In this document: piece by piece, positions 53,034 to 63,040 of the stretch
How positions within the stretch are numbered: the first letter of the stretch is position 1
How the letters are laid out: every line of letters begins with the position of its first letter
Assembly: GCF_003048875.2 (NCBI RefSeq)
Contig: NZ_CP049264.1
Coordinates: 124,001-188,000 of the forward strand
Direction of reading: 5' to 3'
DNA length: 64,000 nt
Source: Campylobacter concisus
GTDB lineage: Bacteria > Campylobacterota > Campylobacteria > Campylobacterales > Campylobacteraceae
Translations under genes and position numbers: made by a program
The notes under the pieces: generated by a model
Told to the model about the DNA's origin: nothing
Seen by the model: only the letters and a program-made list of their open reading frames with translations
The model's database searches: none

Positions 53034-54667
53034 TGCTTGCGAATTTAATAAAAAGCAATCTTTTTTCAATAATCAAAATAGTGATCCTGACGCTTGCCTT
53101 TAGCGGGCTTGGCGTCTGGACGCTCTCTTTTATAAATAACGAACTTGTAAATTTAAAAGAATTTAACGCTCCCTTGGCAGTTAAATTTATAGTTGTTTTG
53201 CTCCTCTTTTTTCTAAGCGCCATCGCTGCAAACATCTCACTTACAAATTTCGGACACAAATTTATCTATGAGCTTAGATATCAAAGCGTCAAGCAAATTT
53301 TAGACACGCCAAATAGCGTAATAAACGAGATCGGCAAGGCAAAGATCATAGCTAGTCTAAACAACGACATAAAAACGATCACATTTGCCTTTATGAGCGC
53401 TACTGGCTTTATACAAAGCCTAGTTTTCATCATCTGCGCGAGCTTTTATCTAGCCTACATCGCGCCAAAGGTTTTTTTATTTTTAGCCGTTTGGATCGGT
53501 GCTACGCTTTTTATAAATACGCTTTTTATGAAGAAAATTCATCTTTATTTTAAAGACTCAAGGACGCAAGATGACGCGCTGCAAAGGCACTACGATGACA
53601 TCGTTGAGGGGCACAGAGAGCTTAGCCTAAACAGAGCAAGAGCGCAAATTTGCTTTGATGAGCTAAATTTGACAGGCGATAAGAAGCGCCAAAGCATGGT
53701 AAAAGCCGACGTATTTCACGCACTAAGTGATAATTTCACAAACGTGATGCTGCTTGGCTCAGTCGGACTTTGCGTATTTTTATGCGTGGCATTTGGCTGG
53801 GCGAGCCTGCAAACAGCACTTAGTATCAGCCTAACGATACTCTTTTTAAGAGGCTCATTTATGAGCATGGTTGGCTCCATACCAGCCGCACTTAGCGCAA
53901 AGGTGAGCTTAGAGAAGATCATGAGTTTAAATTTAAATGAATTTAAAGAAGGCTTTAAATTTGACGATAGCCTAAGCGATGAGTGGCAAAGTATCAGGCT
54001 AAAGGATCTGAATTTCAACTACGCTCACGGCAAATTTAGCCTAAAAGATGTAAATTTAGAGATCAAACGCGGCGAGATAACATTTATCATCGGTAAAAAT
54101 GGCAGCGGCAAAAGCACGCTTATAAACATCCTTTGCGGGCTTATCCGCCCAAGTAGCGGCGAAATTTACCTTGATAGCACAAAGATAGATGATGCAAATT
54201 TACAAAGCTACCAAGCAAAAATAAGCGCTATTTTTGCTGATTTTTATCTATTTTCGCAAACGCTCTGTCGTGATGGCTTTGCTAGCCAAAGCGATATAGA
54301 GGGGCTCTTGGCCATGCTTGAGATCGATAAAAAGGTAAGTGTCATTGATAATAAGCTTAGCACCACGCAGCTCTCAACCGGTCAGCGAAAGCGCCTAAGC
54401 CTGCTAATAGCCATATTAGAGCACCGCTCTATCCTTATCCTCGATGAGTGGGCAGCCGATCAAGACCCGCTATTTAAGCGTAAATTTTACAAAGAAATTT
54501 TGCCGTTTTTGCAAAGCAAAGGCATCAGCGTCATCGCCGTGAGCCACGATGATAGCTACTTTGACGTGGCAACTAGGATCATTTTAGTAAAAGATGGCTT
54601 TGTGCGCGAGCTTGATGAGGCTGAGCGCATAAGTGCTGCAAAAGACGCCGTAGAAAAGATAAAATAA
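53033..54667 (+). CDS. ABC transporter, cyclic-peptide/siderophore exporter type
   Basis: 544 residues with transmembrane and ATPase domains fused. Helices cover about residues 10-300 (for example IVILTLAFSGLGVWTLSFI). ATP site: Walker A GKNGSGKST (about 357-365), signature LSTGQRKRLSL, Walker B ILILDEWAADQDP, H-switch VSHD. The overall shape and the DEWAADQDP Walker B match the PvdE/YojI/SyrD exporters of peptides and siderophores rather than MsbA. Substrate unknown, perhaps a product or substrate of the coupled radical SAM enzyme. Confidence 0.85.
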   Translation: MLANLIKSNLFSIIKIVILTLAFSGLGVWTLSFINNELVNLKEFNAPLAVKFIVVLLLFFLSAIAANISLTNFGHKFIYELRYQSVKQILDTPNSVINEIGKAKIIASLNNDIKTITFAFMSATGFIQSLVFIICASFYLAYIAPKVFLFLAVWIGATLFINTLFMKKIHLYFKDSRTQDDALQRHYDDIVEGHRELSLNRARAQICFDELNLTGDKKRQSMVKADVFHALSDNFTNVMLLGSVGLCVFLCVAFGWASLQTALSISLTILFLRGSFMSMVGSIPAALSAKVSLEKIMSLNLNEFKEGFKFDDSLSDEWQSIRLKDLNFNYAHGKFSLKDVNLEIKRGEITFIIGKNGSGKSTLINILCGLIRPSSGEIYLDSTKIDDANLQSYQAKISAIFADFYLFSQTLCRDGFASQSDIEGLLAMLEIDKKVSVIDNKLSTTQLSTGQRKRLSLLIAILEHRSILILDEWAADQDPLFKRKFYKEILPFLQSKGISVIAVSHDDSYFDVATRIILVKDGFVRELDEAERISAAKDAVEKIK

Positions 54668-54743
54668 GAGTATTTTTTACACAAAAAGAGATTTGAGTGC
54701 GCTACTCTTGAGCTATTTCAAGATCAAATAAATTTAAATTTAG

Positions 54744-54749
54744 TAGAAT
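54744..54749 (+). promoter_or_regulatory. possible -10 element for the nuo operon
   Basis: TAGAAT in the 107-bp gap before nuoA, about 25 bp before the start, with AAAAAAGGCGA as ribosome site. Pattern only. Confidence 0.35.
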
Positions 54750-54774
54750 TTTGAAAAATTAAAAAAGGCGAAGT

Positions 54775-55164
54775 ATGTCACACTCAGAGCTTGACAGCAC
54801 CTATCTTGGCGCTTTTATCATACTTTTGTTAGCTACTTGTTCATTTAGTCTGATAACATTTTTATCTTCAAAGATAAGCAAAAAGCTGGCCAACCGTAAC
54901 ACTGAGCGCTTAAAAGTTGGCTTTTACGAGTGCGGACCGACAACCGTCAAACAGCCAAATAAGATAAATATCCACTACTTTTTTTATGGAATTTTATTTA
55001 TTTTATTTGACGTTGAGGTCATTTTTATGTATCCGTGGGCAGTGGATTTTAGGCTGCTTGGGCTATTTGGGCTCATCGAGATGCTGCTTTTTGTAGTGAT
55101 CTTACTCATCGGCTTTGCCTACGCTTGGCAAAAAGGAGTCTTTAAATGGCAAAGCATCAGATAA
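54775..55164 (+). CDS. nuoA: NuoA, complex I membrane subunit
   Basis: 129 residues, three membrane helices. Contains the conserved [15 protein letters not shown] loop (about 46-60) and [14 protein letters not shown]-type segment ([14 protein letters not shown]). Part of the membrane arm at the interface with the peripheral arm of NADH-quinone oxidoreductase-type complexes. It overlaps nuoB by 19 bp. Confidence 0.96.
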   Translation: MSHSELDSTYLGAFIILLLATCSFSLITFLSSKISKKLANRNTERLKVGFYECGPTTVKQPNKINIHYFFYGILFILFDVEVIFMYPWAVDFRLLGLFGLIEMLLFVVILLIGFAYAWQKGVFKWQSIR

Positions 55165-55658
55165 ACTACGCTGCAAATGGCGGCCTGCCAGTAGTCTTAA
55201 CGACCGTTGATAAGCTCGTGCAGTGGGGCAGGAGCAACTCGCTTTGGGCGCTTAGCTACGGGCTTGCATGCTGTGCGATCGAGATGATGGCAAGTGGCGC
55301 TAGCAGATATGACTTTGATAGATTTGGCACTATATTTCGCGCTAGTCCAAGGCACTCGGAGGTGATGATCATAGCAGGCACGCTAACTAAAAAACACGCT
55401 GAATTTACAAGGCGCTTGTATGATCAGATGCCTGAGCCAAAGTGGGTCATCTCGATGGGTAGCTGCGCAAACACTGGTGGCATGTTTAACACCTATTCAA
55501 CCGTTCAAGGTGTAGACCGCATAATCCCAGTCGATATCTACATCCCAGGCTGTGCCCCGCGCCCAGAGACGCTTCAGTACGCACTTATGATGCTTCAAAA
55601 AAAGATAAGAAAACAGAGCGCATTTAGGGTACAAAAGCCAAGAAAGCTAGATATATGA
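55146..55658 (+). CDS. nuoB: NuoB, complex I N2 iron-sulfur subunit
   Basis: 170 residues. The Cys ligands of the terminal N2 cluster are all visible: [20 protein letters not shown] and PGCAPRPE. NuoB passes electrons to quinone at the junction with NuoD and NuoH. No unusual features. Overlaps nuoC by 4 bp. Confidence 0.97.
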   Translation: MAKHQINYAANGGLPVVLTTVDKLVQWGRSNSLWALSYGLACCAIEMMASGASRYDFDRFGTIFRASPRHSEVMIIAGTLTKKHAEFTRRLYDQMPEPKWVISMGSCANTGGMFNTYSTVQGVDRIIPVDIYIPGCAPRPETLQYALMMLQKKIRKQSAFRVQKPRKLDI

Positions 55659-56419
55659 GAGAGTATAAGCCAAAAAACGACCTGCAAAAAAAGCAGTATT
55701 ACAGCGAGAAATTTTATATAGCTAAAGAGACGCCAAAAGAAGCAGCAAATGGCTCTAAATTTGACGAGGAGCTCGCTATTTTAGAGCAAAGCGGAGTGCA
55801 AATTTTATCTAACTATGTGGAGTTTGACCAACTTGTTCTCTACGTAAATTCTATTGAAAATTTTAAAGCGCTTGAAGCATTAAAACGCTTTGGCTATGAG
55901 CAGCTTTGTGAGCTTGCGGCGATTGATTATATAGCGCAAAAAGGTGGATATGAGGTTTTTTATCAGCTTTTAAGTGTTAGCAAAAATAGGCGCGCACGCG
56001 TAAAATGCTTTGTTAAAAAGGACGAAATGCTAAAAAGCGTTTGCGAGCTTTATAAAAGCGCAAACTGGGCGGAGCGTGAGATGTATGATCTAAGCGGTGT
56101 TCTCATCAAAGATCATCCAAATTTAAAGCGCCTCATCATGCCTGATGACTGGCACTCGCATCCGCTTTTAAAGAGCTATCCGTTAGTTGGCGACGAGGCT
56201 GCTAAATGGTACGAGGTGGATAAAATTTTTGGGCGTGAATTTAGAGAGCAGATCGGCGAAGAGAACCGCGACCCAGCCTTTGTCGATGAGAAAGATACCT
56301 TTGGCTTTTCACGCGTGTTTGACGAAAATGAAGACTACGAGTATCAAGAAGAAGGCGGCGTGAGATTTGTCAAAAAGGCTAAATTTAACCAAAGCCAGAT
56401 AGTAAAGGAAAGACCTTGA
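55655..56419 (+). CDS. nuoC: NuoC, complex I 30-kDa subunit
   Basis: 254 residues. The 30-kDa signature is visible ([29 protein letters not shown]). It is separate from NuoD here, unlike the fused NuoCD of E. coli. The N-terminal 60 and C-terminal 50 residues are charged and variable. Overlaps nuoD by 4 bp. Confidence 0.95.
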   Translation: MREYKPKNDLQKKQYYSEKFYIAKETPKEAANGSKFDEELAILEQSGVQILSNYVEFDQLVLYVNSIENFKALEALKRFGYEQLCELAAIDYIAQKGGYEVFYQLLSVSKNRRARVKCFVKKDEMLKSVCELYKSANWAEREMYDLSGVLIKDHPNLKRLIMPDDWHSHPLLKSYPLVGDEAAKWYEVDKIFGREFREQIGEENRDPAFVDEKDTFGFSRVFDENEDYEYQEEGGVRFVKKAKFNQSQIVKERP

Positions 56420-57645
56420 GCCAGGCACCAAACCGCTTAAAACCATTTTTTGAAAATTTAGAATTTGAGCAAAATGACGGCAAGATGATACTAAATTTTG
56501 GCCCACAACACCCAAGCGCACATGGCCAGCTAAAACTCGTACTTGAGCTTGACGGAGAAAAGGTCGTACGCGCTATGCCAGAGGTTGGCTTTATGCACCG
56601 AGGCGTTGAAAAGATGGCTGAAAATATGACCTATCAGGAATTTGTCCCAGTGACTGACAGGGTCGATTACATCGCATCGAGTGCCAATAACTACGCATTT
56701 TGCGCGGCTGTGGAGAAGCTTTGTGCCATAGAAGTGCCTCGCCGTGCGCAGATCATTAGAGTGATGCTTTTGGAGCTAAACCGCATCAGCTCGCACCTTT
56801 TATTTTTAGCTACGCACGCCCTTGATGTGGGGGCAATGAGCGTCTTTTTATACGCATTTAGAGAGCGCGAATATGTCCTTGATCTCATAGAAAAATACTG
56901 CGGCGCAAGGCTAACTCATAGCTCCATAAGAATAGGTGGCGTGCCGCTTGATCTGCCTGATGGCTGGTGCGAGGAGCTGCTTAAATTTTGCGAGAAATTT
57001 CCAAGCGACATCACGCTTTATGAAGGTCTGCTAAGTGAAAATAGAATTTGGCAAGCAAGGCTTGTGGATGTGGGCGTAGTTAGCAAAGAGCTAGCCCTTA
57101 GTAGCGGCTGCTCTGGCGTCATGCTAAGAGCAAGTGGCATCGCACGCGACATCAGAAAAGAAGAGCCATATCTCATCTACGACGAACTAGAATTTGACGT
57201 GCCTTACGCCACCAAGGGTGACTGCTACGCGAGATACCTACTTTATATGAAAGAGATGCGCGAGTGCGTGAAAATTTTAAAGCAGTGCGTTAGCAAGTAT
57301 CAGACAAGTAGCCCCGCTATCATCGCCGACGCACCAGAGTATGTGAGCGCCTCAAAAGAGCAGATAATGAGCCAAAACTACTCATTAATGCAGCATTTTG
57401 TGCTGATAACTCAGGGGCTAAAGCCACCAAAGGGTGAAATTTACTTTGCTAGTGAGTCACCAAAGGGCGAGCTTGGCATTTATATAAACTCAGACGGCAG
57501 CGCAAGCCCGTATCGCCTAAAAATTCGCACGCCAAGCTTTTGGCACTGCGCTATTTATGAAGATATGCTAGTTGGGCAGTATGTGGCAGATGTGGCTGCG
57601 ATAATAGGCAGCACAAATATCATCTTAGGCGAGGTTGATAGATGA
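56416..57645 (+). CDS. nuoD: NuoD, complex I 49-kDa subunit
   Basis: 409 residues, TTG start overlapping nuoC. Conserved FGPQHPSAHGQLKLVLELDGE, VGFMHRGVEKMAE and TDRVDYIAS, which build the quinone site with NuoB. The C terminus (ASIIGSTNIILGEVDR-like) is the normal NuoD end. Overlaps the next small gene by ATGA. Confidence 0.96.
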   Translation: MSQAPNRLKPFFENLEFEQNDGKMILNFGPQHPSAHGQLKLVLELDGEKVVRAMPEVGFMHRGVEKMAENMTYQEFVPVTDRVDYIASSANNYAFCAAVEKLCAIEVPRRAQIIRVMLLELNRISSHLLFLATHALDVGAMSVFLYAFREREYVLDLIEKYCGARLTHSSIRIGGVPLDLPDGWCEELLKFCEKFPSDITLYEGLLSENRIWQARLVDVGVVSKELALSSGCSGVMLRASGIARDIRKEEPYLIYDELEFDVPYATKGDCYARYLLYMKEMRECVKILKQCVSKYQTSSPAIIADAPEYVSASKEQIMSQNYSLMQHFVLITQGLKPPKGEIYFASESPKGELGIYINSDGSASPYRLKIRTPSFWHCAIYEDMLVGQYVADVAAIIGSTNIILGEVDR

Positions 57646-57872
57646 GAAGGGTCGATCTTAGGCATCTAAAGGGCGAGTTTTTAAGCGCTCTTGGACAGCA
57701 GATAAAGGCGAGCGAGCCAGGCGAAGTGGTGATATTTTTGTTTGAGATAGGTGATTACAGCGGTGTAACAAAGGCTGTAAATTTGGCTTATAACTTAAAC
57801 TGCGAGGTGATGAACTCGCTTAAATTTAACCAAGTTGATTGGGCATTAACGATAAAAAAGGGCAAGATATGA
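57642..57872 (+). CDS. small protein at the nuoE position (Cj1575c-like)
   Basis: 76 residues, no Cys, so it cannot hold the [2Fe-2S] cluster of NuoE. It has an N-terminal DLRHLKGEFLSALGQQI helix and KAVNLAYNLNCEVMNSLKFN. Campylobacter and Helicobacter complex I carry such a gene here in place of nuoE, and in C. jejuni the complex has been shown to use flavodoxin, not NADH. Likely part of that alternative input module. Overlaps both neighbours. Confidence 0.8.
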   Translation: MRRVDLRHLKGEFLSALGQQIKASEPGEVVIFLFEIGDYSGVTKAVNLAYNLNCEVMNSLKFNQVDWALTIKKGKI

Positions 57873-58579
57873 AATTTAATGATCTAGTAGCAGGCAAAAG
57901 CCTAAGTATCGCAAATTTACTAAGTTTGAGCGACAAAAATTTAGCAAAAAAGATAAAAGAGCACGAGTTTAAATACATCTCATGCTTTGAAGATAACGAG
58001 CTTGGCAGTAAAAATTTGATCCGCTGCGAGATAGGCTCAATAAGCTACGTCTTGGCGCTTCTTTGCAAGTATGCAAATTTGGTGCAAAATGAGTTTTTTG
58101 ATGAGCTTGATGATGGGCTCATAAGTGGCGAGTGCAACGTGGGTGAGGAGGAGTTTGAGGAGCTTGGCGAGTGGATAAAGGACGTTAAAAACGTGATCAT
58201 TGACGACTCTTTTTTTACTCATCCAGATAAAGATGCGATCTTTTGGCTTCTTGAAATTTTAGGCAAAAATGTCGTTTTAGCAGGCGGCGAAGTGAGAGAA
58301 TTTGCAGCAGGCGGCGAAGTTGGCGAGCTAAGAGAGCTTGACAATTTTGACGGAGCGGTCGTCTATCTAAACAAAAACGCAAGCGACGAGATCGTGGGCG
58401 GCGTGCAGTTTGGCATCGTGGCAAAGGCAAAGGATGGCGAAATTTTAAATTTAAAGGCAAAAGACTTTAGCGTGAGCGCTAAATTTAGGCTTGATCCAAC
58501 GCTAAAAGGCACGGTTGCCCTGCTTGGTGCAAAAAATTTTGATGGATATGCATTTAAACAAGTAGTAGTTAGCAAATGA
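57869..58579 (+). CDS. protein at the nuoF position (Cj1574c-like)
   Basis: 236 residues from ATG 57869, which overlaps the upstream TGA. Much shorter than NuoF (about 430) and lacking its glycine-rich NADH/FMN motifs and its 4Fe-4S Cys set. The middle part is acidic (EEFEELGEWIKDVKNVIIDD) and the C-terminal half Gly/Val-rich. Replacement of NuoF by this protein fits flavodoxin as electron donor in these bacteria. Overlaps nuoG by ATGA. Confidence 0.8.
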   Translation: MKFNDLVAGKSLSIANLLSLSDKNLAKKIKEHEFKYISCFEDNELGSKNLIRCEIGSISYVLALLCKYANLVQNEFFDELDDGLISGECNVGEEEFEELGEWIKDVKNVIIDDSFFTHPDKDAIFWLLEILGKNVVLAGGEVREFAAGGEVGELRELDNFDGAVVYLNKNASDEIVGGVQFGIVAKAKDGEILNLKAKDFSVSAKFRLDPTLKGTVALLGAKNFDGYAFKQVVVSK

Positions 58580-60876
58580 AAATCACCATAAACGATCAAA
58601 TTTTAGAGGCAAACGAGGGCGAGAGCATCCTAAATATCGCAAGGGCAAATGGCATCTACATCCCTGCGCTTTGCTACCTTAGCGGCTGTTCTTCAACGCT
58701 TGCTTGCAGGCTTTGCATGGTCGAGGCAAACGGCAAAGTGGTCTATAGCTGCAACGCCAAAGCCAAAGAGGATATGCAAATTTACACAAATACGCCAGAG
58801 ATCGCTGCTGAGCGAAATGCGATCATGCAGACCTACTGCGTCAATCACCCCCTTCAGTGCGGCGTTTGCGACAAAAGCGGCGAGTGTGAATTACAAAATT
58901 TAACGACGCATCTAAATGTAAAAGAGCAAAGCTTTGCCATTACTGACACGCACAAACCGCACAAAAAATGGGGGCTAATAAACTACGACCCAGCCCTTTG
59001 CGTGGTTTGCGAGAGGTGCGTGACGGTTTGCAAAGATAAGATCGGCGAGAGCGCGCTAAAAACGGTGCCAAGAGGTGTTGAGGTGCCAAAAGAGCTAAAA
59101 GAGAGCATGCCAAAAGATGCTTACGCCGTCTTTAGCAAGATGCAAAAGAGCTTAATTGGCCCAAGTGTGGGCGAAAATTTGGACTGCTCATTTTGTGGCG
59201 AGTGCATCAGCGTCTGCCCTGTTGGCGCGCTTGTTAGCTCAAATTTTCAGTATAGCTCAAACATCTGGGAGCTAAGCCGTGTCCCAGCAGCAAATCCGCA
59301 CCAAAGCGACTGCGAGCTCATTTTTTATGACGTAAAAGAAAAAAGCACTAGCGATAGAAACAATCAAATTTATAGGGTCAGCAACGACTTCCACTTCGGC
59401 GAGATAAGTGGCGCTGCAAGGTTTGCCTACGACTTTCACAATGAAAACGCGCGTAAAAATGAGACGAAATTTAATGAGCTCATCTCAAATTTAAAAAACG
59501 GCAACATAAAAAATATAAAATTTAATAGCTTCATAACAAACGAGGAGGCGCTTATTTTGGAGCGCTTGAGAGAGAAATTTGATCTAAATTTACTAAACGA
59601 TGAGGCTTTTAAATTTCAAAATTTCTTAAATATTTTTAGCGAATTTAGTGGCCTTAGTTCATATAACGCAGACTATGAGAGTCTAAAAAATAGCGACTTT
59701 ATTATCACAGCTGGTAGCTTCTTGCGCCACGAGAGCCCAGTAACTAGCTATAAGCTAAATAACGCCCTTAAGATGAATAAAGCGGCTGGAATTTACTTTC
59801 ATCACATCGCTGATGAGGTGGTGAAGAAATTTTCAAAGAATTTCGCCTGTGTGAGCTATGAGGCTGGGGATTTGGAGCAAATTTTACTCTTTGTGCTTAA
59901 AAACTGGGGTGAAAATTTACCAGCAGCGCTTCAGGCTAGACTTGAAAAATTTGAAGAGAGCTTTGGCTTAGAAGTAGCCACTCTTTGCGAGGGTAAGGCT
60001 AAATTTACGCTCATTTTGGGTAGCGATTTTTACGCTCATGAAAATGCAAATTTACTAGCCGCCCTTGCTGGAGTGATCGCAAGAGCTACGCCCTTTGTTG
60101 TAATGCTGATACCACCACGCACAAACTCGCTTGGCGTGGCTAAAATTTGCACGCTTTCACACGAGAAAAAGCCTGGCAAGACGCTAGGATATAACGAAAT
60201 GGGCGAGTTTAAATTTAGCATCTTTGAGGGCGATCTTGACGCTGGTGCGCTAAATCAGCAAGAGGGCACATTTACAAGTATAAATAACGAAGTAGTGCCG
60301 ACAAATGCGGCTTTGACACATAATGGCTACTTCTTAAACGATATCGCAAATGCACTTGGGCTAGCGGTTAAAAATACGATTGATTACACAGCGCAACTAC
60401 CAAAAGAGAAGGGTTACAGGGGCGTTAAATTTGATGATTTAGAAAATTTTTACGCAAATGACGGCACAAGCCACAGAGGCTACAAGCTTGAAATTTCAAA
60501 TTTCACGCCAAAAGAGGACATAGAGCCACTTTTTAAAGAAAAAAATGAGCTAAATTTAAAAGAAGACGAAGCGCTTATAAGCCTTGCAAATCCTATAAAT
60601 CTGCCTTCATTTTTTGCAAACTATGCTAGCCAGACAGCTAAACGCGCAGTGCTTTACGCAAGTAGCGAGTTTATGTCTAAATTTGAAATTTCACAAAATG
60701 AAGCGGTCATTTTAGAAAAAAATGGGCAAAAGCTTGCCATTTGCGTGGAGCTTGATAGCGAGCTAGGAGGCATTGGCGCCTATCTTGGCGACTACGATGA
60801 TAAGCTTGATGTAAGCGCCATTTTTGAGGGTAACTGCTACGCTAGCGTAAAAATAATAAAGGCACAGAATGAGTGA
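58576..60876 (+). CDS. nuoG: NuoG, complex I multi-cluster iron-sulfur subunit
   Basis: 766 residues. N-terminal [2Fe-2S] ferredoxin domain (Cys33, 44, 47, 59), then the His-Cys 4Fe-4S segment (CVNHPLQCGVCDKSGECELQ) and two ferredoxin-like 4Fe-4S motifs (CVVCERCVTVCKDKIG and CSFCGECISVCPVGA). The C-terminal half is the degenerate molybdopterin-oxidoreductase-like domain. With the electron-input module altered, NuoG probably receives electrons from flavodoxin via the neighbouring proteins. Overlaps nuoH by 8 bp. Confidence 0.95.
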   Translation: MKITINDQILEANEGESILNIARANGIYIPALCYLSGCSSTLACRLCMVEANGKVVYSCNAKAKEDMQIYTNTPEIAAERNAIMQTYCVNHPLQCGVCDKSGECELQNLTTHLNVKEQSFAITDTHKPHKKWGLINYDPALCVVCERCVTVCKDKIGESALKTVPRGVEVPKELKESMPKDAYAVFSKMQKSLIGPSVGENLDCSFCGECISVCPVGALVSSNFQYSSNIWELSRVPAANPHQSDCELIFYDVKEKSTSDRNNQIYRVSNDFHFGEISGAARFAYDFHNENARKNETKFNELISNLKNGNIKNIKFNSFITNEEALILERLREKFDLNLLNDEAFKFQNFLNIFSEFSGLSSYNADYESLKNSDFIITAGSFLRHESPVTSYKLNNALKMNKAAGIYFHHIADEVVKKFSKNFACVSYEAGDLEQILLFVLKNWGENLPAALQARLEKFEESFGLEVATLCEGKAKFTLILGSDFYAHENANLLAALAGVIARATPFVVMLIPPRTNSLGVAKICTLSHEKKPGKTLGYNEMGEFKFSIFEGDLDAGALNQQEGTFTSINNEVVPTNAALTHNGYFLNDIANALGLAVKNTIDYTAQLPKEKGYRGVKFDDLENFYANDGTSHRGYKLEISNFTPKEDIEPLFKEKNELNLKEDEALISLANPINLPSFFANYASQTAKRAVLYASSEFMSKFEISQNEAVILEKNGQKLAICVELDSELGGIGAYLGDYDDKLDVSAIFEGNCYASVKIIKAQNE

Positions 60877-61864
60877 AATGCTATTTTTCGTGATAACAAC
60901 TATTGTTAAAGCAGTCGTCATCTTGGCCGTCATGGCTAGCCTTGCTGGCCTTGCGACCTACGCCGAAAGAAAGGTGCTAGCCTACATGCAGCGCCGCGTG
61001 GGACCTGATATGGTTGGGCCTGCTGGCGTGCTTCAGATCGTGGCTGATATGATAAAGCTCTTTACAAAAGAGGACATCGTCCCAGCAAATGCAAATAAAT
61101 TTATCTTTCTAATAGCCCCTTTAATCTCTGCTATCGCGGCATTTGCAGCGCTTGCGCCTGTGCCATTTTTGCCTGAGTTTGAGGTTTTTGGACATACGAT
61201 TAGACCGATACTTGCAGATATAAACGTGGGCGTTTTGTATATCGCTGGCGTGGCAGCAGGTTGCGTCTTTTCGCCACTTGCAGCAGGCCTTGCAAGTTAC
61301 AATAAATTTGCACTAATCAGCGCCGCTCGCGCAGTCGTAGCGCTTCTTAGTTTCGAAGTGGTCGCTGGCATGGCACTTTTAAGCGTTGTCATGGTGACTA
61401 GCTCGCTCTCGCTAGTTGATATAAACAACTATCAAAAAGGCATCTTTAACTGGCTCATCTTCAAACAGCCCCTTGCCTTCGTGCTTTTTGTGATGGCAAG
61501 CTTTGTGGAGTGCAACAGAACGCCGTTTTGCCTAACAGAAAACGAGACCGAGATCGTGGCAGGTTATGGCACCGAGTATAGCGGCATGAGATGGGCGATG
61601 TTTTTTATCGGCGAATACACAAACATGATCGCAGCAAGCATCATCATCACGCTTTTGTTTTTGGGTGGTTTTAATGAGTTTTTATTTATCCCAGGCGCTT
61701 TGATGATCATCTTAAAATCAAGCCTAGTCTTTTTCTTTTTTCTTTGGACGAGGGCGTCGTGGCCGCATCTAAGGGTCGATCAGCTTAGCATGCTTTGCTG
61801 GAAAATTTTGCTTCCGCTTGGCATCTTAAATGTCGTAATCACCGGCTTTGCACTACTTATCTAA
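60869..61864 (+). CDS. nuoH: NuoH, complex I quinone-channel membrane subunit
   Basis: 331 residues, eight helices. Signatures: YAERKVLAYMQRRVGPDMVG (about 31-50), DMIKLFTKEDIVP and the fourth-loop ENETEIVAGYGTEYSGMRW. Interfaces with NuoB/NuoD at the quinone chamber. No odd features. Confidence 0.96.
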   Translation: MSEMLFFVITTIVKAVVILAVMASLAGLATYAERKVLAYMQRRVGPDMVGPAGVLQIVADMIKLFTKEDIVPANANKFIFLIAPLISAIAAFAALAPVPFLPEFEVFGHTIRPILADINVGVLYIAGVAAGCVFSPLAAGLASYNKFALISAARAVVALLSFEVVAGMALLSVVMVTSSLSLVDINNYQKGIFNWLIFKQPLAFVLFVMASFVECNRTPFCLTENETEIVAGYGTEYSGMRWAMFFIGEYTNMIAASIIITLLFLGGFNEFLFIPGALMIILKSSLVFFFFLWTRASWPHLRVDQLSMLCWKILLPLGILNVVITGFALLI

Positions 61865-61872
61865 GGCGTAAA

Positions 61873-62511
61873 ATGAGCGAGAAAAGATATATTTTGATAG
61901 ACGAAAAGATAGAGCCAAAAGGGACATTTGATAAATTTAAGCACTTCATCGCCGCTACTTTTAAGCTTGATCTTTTAGTAGGGCTAAAGATCACGCTAAA
62001 GCAGATGCTCTTTAGCAAGTCGCACACTCTAAAATATCCTATGCAAAAGATGGAGCTAAACGCCAGATATAGGGGGATTCATAGGCTTTTAAAATTTGTT
62101 GAAAGCGAAAATGAGCGCTGCATAGGCTGTGGGCTATGTGAGAAAATTTGCGTTAGCAACTGCATCTCGATGAAGACTTCTCTTGGCGAAGATGGCCGCA
62201 AAAAGGTCGCAAGCTACACGATAAATTTAAGCAGGTGCGTCTATTGCGGATTTTGCGCTGATGTCTGCCCTGAGCTTGCCATAGTTTGTGGGCAAGAGTA
62301 CGAGGTCGCAAGTGAAAACAAAATCCTTTTTGGTACAAAAAATGAGTTTTTGACAGATGATAAATTCTTAAAAGATCAAGCCGAGTTTGAGGGCTATGGC
62401 GCGCTACCTAAAAATGCTAATAGCCTAGTAAAAAAGACGCCAAATGCGCTTACAAATGAAGATAAGGCAGAAGTGATGGATATAAATTTAAAAGGGTCAA
62501 GCGATGTATGA
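61873..62511 (+). CDS. nuoI: NuoI, complex I 8Fe-ferredoxin subunit
   Basis: 212 residues from ATG 61873, 8 bp after the nuoH stop; the frame is open further upstream inside nuoH but that start is not needed. Two [4Fe-4S] motifs: CIGCGLCEKICVSNC and CVYCGFCADVCPELA. A long N-terminal extension (about 75 residues) precedes RYRGIHRLLKF. Clusters N6a and N6b relay electrons from NuoG to NuoB. Overlaps nuoJ by 8 bp. Confidence 0.95.
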   Translation: MSEKRYILIDEKIEPKGTFDKFKHFIAATFKLDLLVGLKITLKQMLFSKSHTLKYPMQKMELNARYRGIHRLLKFVESENERCIGCGLCEKICVSNCISMKTSLGEDGRKKVASYTINLSRCVYCGFCADVCPELAIVCGQEYEVASENKILFGTKNEFLTDDKFLKDQAEFEGYGALPKNANSLVKKTPNALTNEDKAEVMDINLKGSSDV

Positions 62512-63040
62512 GAGCTTTGCATTTTATCTTTTTAGCGCCCTTATATTAGTTAGTTTTTCTTTTAGCGTGCTTTGCAAAAACGCCCTAAACGCGGTCTCTG
62601 CGCTAGCTGCTGGCATGGTTTTTATATCAGCTATATTTTTCTTGCTTGGGGCTGAGTTTTTAGGCGTGGTGCAAATCGTCGTCTATACAGGCGCGGTGGT
62701 CGTTTTATACGCATTTGCGATGATGTTTTTTGACACCAGCAAGGAGTGCGAGCCAAAAAGTGGCAAAAAAGCAAAGATCATCATCTATCTTCTAAGCAGC
62801 TTCATAGCGCTTCTTTTGATATTTATCTTTTTAGCGCCGATCTATAGCGCAAAGCAAGAGGTTGTAAATTCTACTCTCGCTAGTCTTGGCAACATCGAAG
62901 CGGTTGGAATTTTACTCTTTAGCAAGTATCTGCTAGCCTTTGAGATGTGCGCTATCATGCTACTTGTGGCGATGGTGGCTGGCATCATCTTGATACATAA
63001 AGATCTAGACGCGCAAAGCAAATTTGAGGAGATGCTATGA
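62504..63040 (+). CDS. nuoJ: NuoJ, complex I membrane subunit
   Basis: 178 residues with five helices. The conserved LGVVQIVVYTGAVVVLYAFAMM helix 3 (about 47-67), with its pi-bulge region, is present. Overlaps nuoK by ATGA. Confidence 0.95.
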   Translation: MYESFAFYLFSALILVSFSFSVLCKNALNAVSALAAGMVFISAIFFLLGAEFLGVVQIVVYTGAVVVLYAFAMMFFDTSKECEPKSGKKAKIIIYLLSSFIALLLIFIFLAPIYSAKQEVVNSTLASLGNIEAVGILLFSKYLLAFEMCAIMLLVAMVAGIILIHKDLDAQSKFEEML

